The notes under the pieces were generated by a model that searched no databases, had not been told where the DNA came from, and saw only the letters and a program-made list of their open reading frames with translations. Of a DNA stretch of 44,943 bases, positions 1-6,765 are shown piece by piece (within the stretch, counting starts at the first letter, position 1; the number at the start of each line of letters is the position of its first letter). The stretch lies in contig CAJFUI010000036.1 in NCBI GenBank assembly GCA_904420145.1, positions 1-44,943 on the forward strand, in the 5' to 3' direction. The position numbers and the translations under genes are program-made. This DNA comes from an uncultured Oscillospiraceae bacterium (GTDB lineage: Bacteria > Bacillota > Clostridia > Oscillospirales > Oscillospiraceae).

Positions 1-41
1 CAAGGGTTTGCATATCAAACCCTTGTACGCGCTATCGCGCG
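1..41. repeat. Three-hairpin intergenic repeat, copy A (cut by window edge)
   Basis: Two adjacent hairpins lie just beyond the tpiA stop codon. The first has arms CAAGGGTTTG and CAAACCCTTG (1-10/16-25). A TA linker follows, then CGCGC/GCGCG around a TATC loop (28-32/37-41). The order, the CAAG/CTTG closing pairs and the two-base linker match the copies at 2741-2782, 13698-13741 and 16601-16648. This copy has no bulge in hairpin 1. The hairpin 0 position would lie outside the window. Confidence 0.7.
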
Positions 42-63
42 AACGTCGACGTGGCCGGCGGCC

Positions 64-837
<774 letters not shown>

Positions 838-880
838 GGCGGTGTTCTCTCCTATTTTTTATGTTGATTTAGTTTATGAA

Positions 881-908
881 TAGATTCTCACACAGAGAAT
901 AGAATCTA
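881..908. promoter_or_regulatory. Nested inverted repeat in the tpiA leader
   Basis: TAGATTCT (881-888) and AGAATCTA (901-908) form a perfect outer dyad. ATTCTC (884-889) and GAGAAT (895-900) form a perfect inner dyad that shares bases with it, so two alternative pairings exist. It lies 44-71 bases upstream of the tpiA start. It could be an operator or a leader hairpin. No matching factor is identified. The rest of 838-1067 holds an imperfect hairpin at 934-961 (CCGCCG/CGGCGG) and no gene. Confidence 0.35.
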
Positions 909-1067
909 CACAATTTGGCGACAGGCACACTGCCCGCCGACTGTCCTTTAAACAGCGGCGGACATGTGCTATAACCCGAATGGTTTTAGGCCGGGTGCTC
1001 ACACTGGCGGAAGAAAAGCAGCTGAAGCGCCGCAGCAACGGATAAAGGGGGGAACGAAATTCCCTCT

Positions 1068-1097
1068 TTACTTATCTAACAGGCGGGCCACGCCGGG
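1068..1097 (-). repeat. Second, detached copy of the pgk 3' end including stop codon
   Basis: These 30 bases match the true pgk end at 1239-1268 at 27 of 30 positions, in the same orientation, 171 bases further on. Read on the minus strand they encode PGVARLLDK followed by TAA, against PGVACLLDK and TAA in the real gene. There is no ORF body behind the copy. It is therefore a remnant or duplicated gene end, not a gene. Confidence 0.75.
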
Positions 1098-1238
1098 CGT
1101 CGCCACAAGCTCCGCATCCTGTGTTTCCCTGCAGGCGGGAAAACGCGCTCGCTGCGCTGCGGCTCCTCTCCCCGCCGAACCCGCGCCTTTGGCGCTGGGC
1201 TTCAGCGGGGACCCCGGAGCTGCCCCGGCACGCAAATT
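1098..1238. repeat. Structured insert between the two pgk ends
   Basis: This 141-base non-coding segment is rich in hairpins. GTTTCCC/GGGAAAAC (1123-1129/1137-1144) is followed at once by GCGC/GCGC (1145-1148/1154-1157), resembling the hairpin 1 plus hairpin 2 order of the intergenic repeat in a diverged form. A large compound hairpin spans 1170-1210: CCCCGC/GCGGGG outside, GCGCC/GGCGC inside with a TTT loop. No poly-U tract makes any of these a standard terminator for pgk. Confidence 0.5.
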
Positions 1239-2507
1239 TTACTTATCCAACAAGCAGGCCACGCCGGGCAGCTCCTTGCCCTCAAGAAATTCGAGGGAGG
1301 CACCTCCGCCGGTGGAGATGTGGGTCATCTTATCGGCAAAGCCCATCTGGGCCACAGCGGCCGCGCTGTCGCCGCCACCGATAATGGTAATCGCATCGGT
1401 ATCAGCCAAAGCCTTGGCCACCGCCCGGGTACCCTCAGCAAAGGCAGGGAACTCAAAGACGCCCATGGGACCATTCCAGATCACGGTGCCCGCGCCCTTC
1501 ACCGCCTCGGTGTAGGCCGCAATGGTCTTGGGTCCGATGTCCATTCCCATCATGTCGTCGGGAATGGACATAGCGTCGTACAAGACCGGTTTGGCATCGG
1601 CAGAAAACTCCGCAGCGCAGAGGGTGTCTACAGGAAGCAGGAGCTTGGTGCCCTTCTCCTGTGCCTTCGCCAGCATCTCATTGCAGTAATCCAGCCAGTC
1701 CTCCTCTAAGAGGCTCTTGCCGATGCTTCCGCCCTTGGCCTTGGCAAAGGTGTAGGCCATGCCGCCGCCGATAATAATGGTATCGGCGATATCCAGCAGA
1801 TTGTTGATGACGCCGATCTTGCTGGAGACCTTGCTGCCGCCGAGGATGGCCACCAGCGGGCGTTTAGGATTGGAGAGGGCGCCGCCCATGATCTCCAGCT
1901 CCTTCTGAATGAGGAAGCCGCTGACGGCGGGCAGATAGGCGGCCACACCGGCGGTGGAGGCGTGGGCACGGTGGACCGCGCCGAAGGCGTCGGAGACATA
2001 GATCTCTGCCATAGAGGCCATGGCCTTGGCCAGCTCCGGATCGTTCTTGGTCTCGCCCTTTTCAAAACGGGTGTTCTCCAGCAGCATGATCTGGCCGGGC
2101 CGGAGAGCGGCGGCCTTGGCCTTGGCGTCGGGGCCCACCACATCGTCGGCCATAATGACGTCCTGGCCCAGCAGCTCACTCAGACGCTTTGCCACAGGGG
2201 CCAGAGACAGCTTTTTCAGGGACTTCTGCCATGCCTCCTCGGTGATGGAAGCAGGGTCCTTCCCCTTCTCCGTCTGCTTTTTTACATAGGCCTCAAAGGT
2301 GGCGTTGGGCTTGCCCAGATGGGAGCAGGCAATCACAGCTGCCTTCTGCTCCAGCAAATACCGGATGGTGGGCAGGGCGGCCACAATGCGCTTATCGTCG
2401 GTAATGGCGCCGGTGTCCTTGTCCTGAGGGACATTGAAGTCGCAGCGGAGCAAAACCTTCTTCCCCGCCACGTCGATATCTTTGACTGTCTTCTTGTTGT
2501 AATTCAT
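1239..2507 (-). CDS. pgk: Phosphoglycerate kinase
   Basis: This enzyme transfers the 1-phosphate of 1,3-bisphosphoglycerate to ADP, the first ATP-forming step of glycolysis. The 422-aa product shows the family pattern: [11 protein letters not shown] near the N-terminus, [27 protein letters not shown] in the hinge region, [11 protein letters not shown] and the C-terminal nucleotide-binding GGGDSAAAV and STGGGASLE. It is longer than the roughly 390-400 aa usual in bacteria. The extra part lies after SHLGKPN, where about 25-30 residues (with [16 protein letters not shown]) replace the short GRPKG loop. The ATG has AGGAGGACAAGGT directly upstream. It sits between trmL and tpiA on the same strand, but large structured gaps separate all three, so joint transcription is uncertain. 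Confidence 0.98.
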   Translation of the reverse strand: MNYNKKTVKDIDVAGKKVLLRCDFNVPQDKDTGAITDDKRIVAALPTIRYLLEQKAAVIACSHLGKPNATFEAYVKKQTEKGKDPASITEEAWQKSLKKLSLAPVAKRLSELLGQDVIMADDVVGPDAKAKAAALRPGQIMLLENTRFEKGETKNDPELAKAMASMAEIYVSDAFGAVHRAHASTAGVAAYLPAVSGFLIQKELEIMGGALSNPKRPLVAILGGSKVSSKIGVINNLLDIADTIIIGGGMAYTFAKAKGGSIGKSLLEEDWLDYCNEMLAKAQEKGTKLLLPVDTLCAAEFSADAKPVLYDAMSIPDDMMGMDIGPKTIAAYTEAVKGAGTVIWNGPMGVFEFPAFAEGTRAVAKALADTDAITIIGGGDSAAAVAQMGFADKMTHISTGGGASLEFLEGKELPGVACLLDK

Positions 2508-2569
2508 ACCTTGTCCTCCTATATCAAACTCCGCAAGTAATGGAGAGAAATCGCATTATGGGCTGTCCC

Positions 2570-2603
2570 CCGCAAAAGGCTTGGACGCGCTGTCCCGCGC
2601 CGC
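2570..2603. repeat. Truncated copy C of the three-hairpin repeat
   Basis: CCGCAAAAGGCTTG (2570-2583) matches the right arm of hairpin 1 next to the real trmL end (2753-2766). It is followed by GACGCGCTGTCCCGCG, a decayed hairpin 2. The left arm of hairpin 1 is missing. It precedes the duplicated trmL end just as copy B precedes the real one, so the duplicated unit includes the repeat edge. Between the pgk start (2507) and here nothing coding is seen. Confidence 0.65.
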
Positions 2604-2662
2604 TCACTCTCCAGCCATCTCCCCCACATCCAGCAGGCCCGGGAACCCCTGCTGCCGCAGGG
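2604..2662 (-). repeat. Second, detached copy of the trmL 3' end including a stop codon
   Basis: Bases 2612-2662 are identical over 51 positions to 2802-2852 inside trmL, with a constant shift of 190 bases. The last codons have diverged but stay in frame. The copy reads FPGLLDVGEMAGE then TGA, the gene reads FPGLLDVGEMAEE then TAA. No ORF body precedes the copy. The high identity points to a recent duplication, a shared conversion tract, or selection. Confidence 0.9.
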
Positions 2663-2793
2663 CCGCTCCCCGCAAAACCTTCTATTTTGCGGGGCCCCCA
2701 AGGCCACGGAACTTCCTCGGCAGGCAGAGCCTGCCTGCGGCAAGCTTTTGCTCCGCAAAAGGCTTGTACGCGCTATCGCGCGATGCGGGCCCT
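2663..2793. repeat. Structured insert next to trmL, holding full repeat copy B
   Basis: This 131-base non-coding segment is made of hairpins. CCCCGCAAAA/TTTTGCGGGG (2668-2677/2685-2694) comes first. Hairpin 0, GGCAGGC/GCCTGCC (2719-2725/2729-2735), follows. Hairpin 1 has CAAGCTTTTGC (2741-2751), loop TCC and GCAAAAGGCTTG (2755-2766), with one unpaired base in the right arm. A TA linker leads to hairpin 2, CGCGC/GCGCG (2769-2773/2778-2782). It ends 11 bases from the trmL stop codon. Confidence 0.85.
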
Positions 2794-3285
2794 TTACTCC
2801 TCAGCCATCTCCCCCACATCCAGCAGGCCCGGGAACCCCTGCTGCCGCAGGGCTTCATAGGTGAGGATTGCCACGCTGTTGCTGAGATTCAGGCTGCGGG
2901 CCTCCTCCCGCATAGGCAGCCGGATGCAGCGCTCCTCGTGCGCTCTCCGAAAGGATAGGGGAAGTCCCGCCGTCTCCTTACCGAAAAAGAGGTAGCAGCC
3001 GTCGAAGAAGGCGGCCTCCGTATAGGGGCGGGGGGCCTTTGTCGTGGCCAACCACAGGTTAGACGCCGCTTGGGGATTACAGCGGAAAAAATCGTCCAGA
3101 TTTTCATAGTCGTGGATCTCCACCAGATGCCAGTAGTCCAATCCCGCTCTCCGCACGGCCTTTTCGGAAATATCAAAGCCAAGGGGGCGGATCAAATGGA
3201 GCACACTCCCTGTGGCGGCACAGGTGCGGGCAATATTGCCGCAGTTCTGCGGAATCTCCGGCTCTACTAAAACAATGTGGACCAT
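2794..3285 (-). CDS. trmL: tRNA (cytidine(34)-2'-O)-methyltransferase (SPOUT family)
   Basis: The enzyme methylates the wobble ribose of certain tRNA-Leu species using S-adenosylmethionine. The 163-aa product matches the short single-domain TrmL/YibK type. It opens with HIVLVEPEIPQNCGNIARTC, and it has the knot motifs YLFFGKETAGLP, IRLPMREEARSLNLSNSVAI and TYEALRQQGF. The ORF track starts at 3543, but the extra 86 residues are low-complexity and contain its own promoter. The ATG at 3285 follows GAAGGGGGG by about 12 bases and begins the conserved domain, so it is preferred. The last 17 codons are duplicated downstream (2604-2662). Transcription probably starts from the promoter at 3332-3360, divergent from the glmU-like gene. 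Confidence 0.93.
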   Translation of the reverse strand: MVHIVLVEPEIPQNCGNIARTCAATGSVLHLIRPLGFDISEKAVRRAGLDYWHLVEIHDYENLDDFFRCNPQAASNLWLATTKAPRPYTEAAFFDGCYLFFGKETAGLPLSFRRAHEERCIRLPMREEARSLNLSNSVAILTYEALRQQGFPGLLDVGEMAEE

Positions 3286-3331
3286 GGGCCGGAAACGCCC
3301 CCCTTCAGCAGCTCTGTTGGAATCGAACCAC

Positions 3332-3360
3332 ATTGTAATATAAAAGTTTCCAAATTTCAA
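3332..3360 (-). promoter_or_regulatory. Probable sigma-A promoter for trmL
   Basis: On the minus strand TTGAAA and TACAAT are separated by 17 bases, about 50 bases upstream of the trmL start. The surrounding 3340-3550 is AT-rich, unlike the neighbouring genes, and holds no gene. It is the spacer between divergent promoters. Confidence 0.6.
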
Positions 3361-3550
3361 TAGAAAAAGGAAAAAATACACATAAAATATTGCAGAATGA
3401 CAACTGTAGTATGTACATTCTTCTATGAAATTACCAAAAAAGAAGCGGAAATTTAGAGGAGTTTTCTGTAAAACAGCAAAAGGCGGCAGGCAAAAAAAAT
3501 CTTTCCCAGCAAATTCCGAGGAAAATTTCATCAACTCATCCAATACCCCC

Positions 3551-3580
3551 TTGTTTTTTCGTCCCTTTCATGTGTATAAT
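3551..3580 (+). promoter_or_regulatory. Probable sigma-A promoter for the glmU-like/prs genes
   Basis: TTGTTT and a perfect TATAAT are 18 bases apart, and TGTG precedes the -10 box as in extended -10 promoters. The start codon at 3655 lies about 75 bases downstream. Confidence 0.6.
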
Positions 3581-3654
3581 GGGGATGGTCTAATAGGCGG
3601 CCTGTCGCCGATAGACAATAGATGGAAGAAATGAGGAAGAAAGGGGCGATAACC

Positions 3655-4683
3655 ATGAATAAAACCTGTGTGGCCATTCATCTTCCCTCCGACGAGAGCA
3701 GCAATTATCATGGTAAGCCGCTGATTCTGCAAAACGTGATGTTCTGTCCCGTGCTGACTTGGTGCACCCGGGCCTGGACGGAGCGGGGTGTTCAGCGGTT
3801 TTATCTTGTCTGTGAGGGAACCTGCAGCCAAGCAATTCTTGACTGTTTCCCGGGAAATGTCGAGGTGGAGACGGTTCTGCCTGGGAACTGGGCTAAGACT
3901 GCCGAGCGGCTGACAGCAGGGGGGTGGCGGATTGAGGAAGCCAGGGAGCCGGTCATGCCGCTTGGCAACCTGATGATCTCCTTCCACTCCATGACGGAGC
4001 TCAACCAACTGCAGGTGGCCTGCCATGACGCAGTGATTACCCACCACCAGAGTAAAGGTGTCCGCATTATGGACCCGGCCAGCGCCTACATCGATCCCCG
4101 GGTAGAGATCGGCGAGGGAACGCTGATTCTGCCCAACACCATTCTCCGCGGCACAACCGTGATTGGTGAAAACTGCGAGATTGGTCCCAATACTATGCTC
4201 ACTGACTGCCAGTTAGGCGATCGGGTGACGGTGAATTCCTCCCAGGCTGCCGGGAGCGAGCTGCGCAGCGACGTGTCGGTGGGTCCTTACGCCCACATCC
4301 GTCCCGGCTGCGTGGTGGAACGGGGCTCCAAGATCGGCGCCTTTGTCCAGCTGAAAAACTGCACTCTCGGCGAGGAGACGAAGATGGCCCACCTCACCTA
4401 TGTGGGCGACGCGGACGTGGGCAGCCACGTGAATTTTGGCTGCGGTACCGTCACATGCAACTACGACGGCTTCGAAAAGCATCGGACTGTGATTGGAAAC
4501 GACGTATTCATCGGCTGCAATGCCAACCTGGTCCCCCCTGTCACCGTGGAGGACGGCGCCTATATCGCCGCCGGCACTACCGTGACGAAGGATGTTCCTT
4601 CTGACAGCCTGGCCATCGGCCGGCCCCGTCAGGAGAACAAGGAGGGCTGGGCCAAGCGCAACAGGGAATTGAAGCAAAAGTAA
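3655..4683 (+). CDS. GlmU-like left-handed beta-helix acetyltransferase with degenerate N-terminal domain
   Basis: The C-terminal half (from about residue 140) is a clear GlmU hexapeptide-repeat domain. It keeps the acetyl-transfer site: GPYAHIRPG, VQLKN, AHLTYVGDA with the catalytic His (H246), GTVTCNYDG and AGTTVTKDV. In GlmU this half acetylates glucosamine-1-phosphate for peptidoglycan precursor synthesis. The first 140 residues are far shorter than the usual 225-residue uridylyltransferase domain. They lack the nucleotide-binding LAAGxGTRM motif, reading VAIHLPSDESS instead, though GKPLILQNV and a Rossmann-like pattern recall it. The product is 342 aa against about 455. The ATG at 3655 has a GAAAGGGG ribosome binding site, and the upstream in-frame ATG at 3622 does not. 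Position before prs matches glmU in Bacillus. The uridylyltransferase activity is probably absent here. Confidence 0.85.
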   Translation: MNKTCVAIHLPSDESSNYHGKPLILQNVMFCPVLTWCTRAWTERGVQRFYLVCEGTCSQAILDCFPGNVEVETVLPGNWAKTAERLTAGGWRIEEAREPVMPLGNLMISFHSMTELNQLQVACHDAVITHHQSKGVRIMDPASAYIDPRVEIGEGTLILPNTILRGTTVIGENCEIGPNTMLTDCQLGDRVTVNSSQAAGSELRSDVSVGPYAHIRPGCVVERGSKIGAFVQLKNCTLGEETKMAHLTYVGDADVGSHVNFGCGTVTCNYDGFEKHRTVIGNDVFIGCNANLVPPVTVEDGAYIAAGTTVTKDVPSDSLAIGRPRQENKEGWAKRNRELKQK

Positions 4684-4749
4684 GAAAGACGTTGTCATGA
4701 CAAAATTTTGCCGTAACAGGCAAGGGATGATAAGAGAGAGGAAAAACTT

Positions 4750-5709
4750 ATGATTTCAAGAGGTAAGGACATCAAAGTGTTCTCCGGCAACGCCAACCCC
4801 AAGCTGGCGGCGGATATCTGCAAATATATCGGTATCAAGCTGGGCGAGAGTGAGGTTGGCTGTTTTTCGGATGGCGAGACCTATGCTTCTATTTATGAAA
4901 CAGTCCGCGGCAGCGACGTCTTCCTGATTCAATCCACCTGCGGCCCTGTCAACGACCACCTGATGGAACTGCTCATCATGATCGATGCTATGAAGCGGGC
5001 CTCTGCCGGCCGCGTCACCGCCGTGATCCCCTACTACGGCTACGCCCGTCAGGACCGCAAGGCTAAGGCCAGAGATCCCATTACGGCAAAGCTGGTGGCC
5101 AACATGCTGGTGGCTGCCGGCGCGGACCGGGTGCTGACTATGGATCTCCACGCCTCCCAGATTCAGGGCTTTTTCGACATCCCTGTGGATGTTCTTCTGG
5201 GCAACCCCGTTTTCGTGGACTACTATGCCAAGAAATTCGGCGAGAAGTGTGAGGATATGGTGGTAGTCTCCCCTGACGTGGGCAGCGTGGCCCGGGCCAG
5301 AGCCTTCGCTCAGAAGCTGCACATGCAGCTGGCCATTGTGGATAAGCGCCGCCAGAAGGCCAACCACTGCGAGGTGATGAATGTCATCGGCGACGTGGAG
5401 GGCAAAGAGTGCATCCTCTTTGACGACATGGTGGACACCGCTGGGAGCCTGTGCAACGCGGCCAAGGCCATTGTGGAGGTGGGCGGCGCCACCCGCGTCT
5501 ACGCCTGCGCCTCCCACGGCGTCCTCTCCGGTCCGGCCATCGAGCGTATCAACAACAGCGTCATCACGGAGCTGGCCTTCCTGGACACCATCCCCGCCAT
5601 CGAGGAGGGGCTCAGCGACAAGATCAAGTATCTGACGGTGGCCCCCATGTTTGCCGAGGCTATCGAGCGCATCTATCAGGAGATCTCCGTCTCCAAGCTC
5701 TTTATGTAG
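4750..5709 (+). CDS. prs: Ribose-phosphate pyrophosphokinase (PRPP synthetase)
   Basis: It makes phosphoribosyl pyrophosphate from ribose-5-phosphate and ATP, feeding purine, pyrimidine, His, Trp and NAD synthesis. The 319-aa length is typical of class I enzymes. Motifs include CFSDGETYASIYE, the catalytic flexible loop with YARQDRKAKARDPI, MDLHASQIQGFFD, and the PRPP-binding loop CILFDDMVDTAGSL. The ATG follows GAGAGGAAAAACTT. The gene is 66 bases behind the glmU-like gene and probably co-transcribed with it, the order known from Bacillus subtilis. A strong hairpin directly after the stop codon (5710-5738) probably ends the transcript. Confidence 0.97.
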   Translation: MISRGKDIKVFSGNANPKLAADICKYIGIKLGESEVGCFSDGETYASIYETVRGSDVFLIQSTCGPVNDHLMELLIMIDAMKRASAGRVTAVIPYYGYARQDRKAKARDPITAKLVANMLVAAGADRVLTMDLHASQIQGFFDIPVDVLLGNPVFVDYYAKKFGEKCEDMVVVSPDVGSVARARAFAQKLHMQLAIVDKRRQKANHCEVMNVIGDVEGKECILFDDMVDTAGSLCNAAKAIVEVGGATRVYACASHGVLSGPAIERINNSVITELAFLDTIPAIEEGLSDKIKYLTVAPMFAEAIERIYQEISVSKLFM

Positions 5710-5738
5710 TCATCAAAGGGGCAGAGCCCCTTTGATGA
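5710..5738 (+). terminator. Hairpin directly after prs, probable terminator
   Basis: TCATCAAAGGGGC (5710-5722) and GCCCCTTTGATGA (5726-5738) pair perfectly over 13 bp with an AGA loop, overlapping the base after the prs stop. There is no long U tract, so termination strength is uncertain. Confidence 0.6.
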
Positions 5739-5750
5739 GAAGGTCTGCAC

Positions 5751-5867
5751 GGCAAAAGGGTCTCGATTTCTTGCGAAATAGTCGACCCTTTTGCCGCGAG
5801 ATGTGTCATTTCCGAGGCGCATGTCCCCGGAAATGACGGTTTTAAACTCTCCGCCGGGGCGGCGGAG
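5751..5867. repeat. Three further consecutive hairpins between prs and pth
   Basis: Hairpin one pairs GGCAAAAGGGTC (5751-5762) with GACCCTTTTGCC (5784-5795) and holds a smaller ATTTC/GAAAT hairpin inside. Hairpin two pairs GTCATTTCCG (5805-5814) with CGGAAATGAC (5828-5837) around a 13-base loop containing GCATG, and its near copy is at 13553-13586. Hairpin three pairs CTCCGCC with GGCGGAG (5849-5855/5861-5867). No ORF is supported in this gap. In Bacillus the ctc (rplY-like) gene lies at this place, and it is absent here. Confidence 0.7.
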
Positions 5868-5905
5868 GTTGGAAAATTTTTTGAGCAGGTAATCTTCAAC
5901 ACATC

Positions 5906-5936
5906 GGCGGGGCGGTAATAGCCGCCCCGCCTTTTT
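5906..5936 (+). terminator. Intrinsic-terminator-like hairpin just upstream of pth
   Basis: GGCGGGGCGG (5906-5915) pairs perfectly with CCGCCCCGCC (5922-5931), followed by TTTTT. This is a textbook intrinsic terminator, yet it ends only 18 bases before the pth start codon. It either insulates pth from prs with initiation very close to pth, or acts as an attenuator of read-through into pth. Confidence 0.75.
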
Positions 5937-5954
5937 AAGGGAGTTTGAACCGCT

Positions 5955-6545
5955 ATGTTTTTTCAGAAGAAGTCCGGCGGCGTGCAGTGGCTGCTGGTGT
6001 GTCTGGGCAACCCGGGCAAGCAGTACGAGAGCACCCGCCACAACATCGGCTTCTTGGCCGCTGACGAGCTGCAGCGGCGGACCGGGGCCAAGTTTAACAA
6101 GCTCCGTTTCCGCGCTCTGACCGGCGAAGTCACCCTCGGCGGAAAGCGTGTGCTGGTGGTCAAGCCCCAGACCTACATGAACCTCAGCGGGGAGGCGGTG
6201 AAGCTGGCCGGCGGCTTTTACAAGATTCCCCCGGAGCGGATTCTCGTCATCTCCGACGACGTGTCGCTGCCTCTGGGAAAGCTGCGCATCCGCGCCGGCG
6301 GCAGCGCCGGGGGACACAACGGGCTCAAAAACATCATCGCCCACCTGGGCACCGACCAGTTTCCCCGCATCCGGGTGGGTGTGGGCGCCCCGACCCATCC
6401 GGAGTATGAGATGGTGGACTGGGTGATCGGCAGCTTCACCCCCGCGGAGAAAAAGGTGGCGGAGGAGGCCGTGGGGCGTGCAGTGGACGCCGCGGCGTGC
6501 CTCATTGAGCGGGGCGTACAGGAGGCCCAGAATCGGTACAATTAG
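5955..6545 (+). CDS. pth: Peptidyl-tRNA hydrolase
   Basis: It releases tRNA from prematurely dropped peptidyl-tRNA. The 196-aa product contains the family signature GNPGKQYESTRHNIGF with the catalytic His in TRHN, KPQTYMNLSGEAV, the catalytic Asp in SDDVSLPLGKLR, and the GGSAGGHNGLKNI segment that binds the peptidyl-tRNA backbone. Ten residues precede the conserved core, including FFQKKSGG. The ATG has AAGGGAGT about 10 bases upstream. It lies in the prs-pth-mfd order that corresponds to prs-ctc-spoVC-fin-mfd of Bacillus, with ctc and fin missing. The upstream terminator-like hairpin makes its promoter unclear. Confidence 0.97.
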   Translation: MFFQKKSGGVQWLLVCLGNPGKQYESTRHNIGFLAADELQRRTGAKFNKLRFRALTGEVTLGGKRVLVVKPQTYMNLSGEAVKLAGGFYKIPPERILVISDDVSLPLGKLRIRAGGSAGGHNGLKNIIAHLGTDQFPRIRVGVGAPTHPEYEMVDWVIGSFTPAEKKVAEEAVGRAVDAAACLIERGVQEAQNRYN

Positions 6546-6565
6546 GGGGGACTTCCCCTTTGCAT

Positions 6566-6607
6566 GGGAGGAGACAGGGCGTCTGCCGCTCTGTGTCCTC
6601 CCGTTTT
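6566..6607 (+). terminator. Terminator after pth
   Basis: GGGAGGAGACAGGGC (6566-6580) pairs with GCTCTGTGTCCTCCC (6588-6602) with one mismatch and one G-T pair, followed by GTTTTT. It lies 20 bases after the pth stop codon. Confidence 0.7.
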
Positions 6608-6638
6608 TCTGTCCCCCGCCTTCTCGCCCCTTTTCCCC

Positions 6639-6667
6639 TTGACAAACCTCTGAAAACCGTTTACCAT
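6639..6667 (+). promoter_or_regulatory. Probable promoter for mfd
   Basis: A perfect TTGACA and TACCAT are 17 bases apart, 100 bases upstream of the mfd start and after the pth terminator. The -10 region lies inside a small dyad, CCGTTT/AAACGG (6657-6662/6671-6676), whose loop contains CATG. Confidence 0.55.
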
Positions 6668-6765
6668 GCAAAACGGATCCAATAAACGAAAGCTGGCACA
6701 CTCCCCCTCTCCCGAGGGCGGAGTGCGCCTTATCATGCCTGTAAAAAAGAGAGGAGGCGGATGGG

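Noticed and set aside
964-1515. Plus-strand ORFs over the pgk insert (183, 87 and 129 aa)
   Set aside because: They run across hairpins and into the pgk coding region antisense, with no ribosome binding site and no recognisable protein pattern.
2540-2958. Plus-strand ORFs over the duplicated trmL end (106 and 125 aa), with an internal repeat in their protein sequence
   Set aside because: The internal protein repeat only reflects the DNA duplication read on the wrong strand. No start signal supports translation.
3622-4683. Frameshift or mis-assembly as cause of the short GlmU N-terminal domain
   Set aside because: No part of the missing nucleotidyltransferase motif is found in the other frames upstream, and the start has its own ribosome binding site and promoter. 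A true shortened form is more likely.
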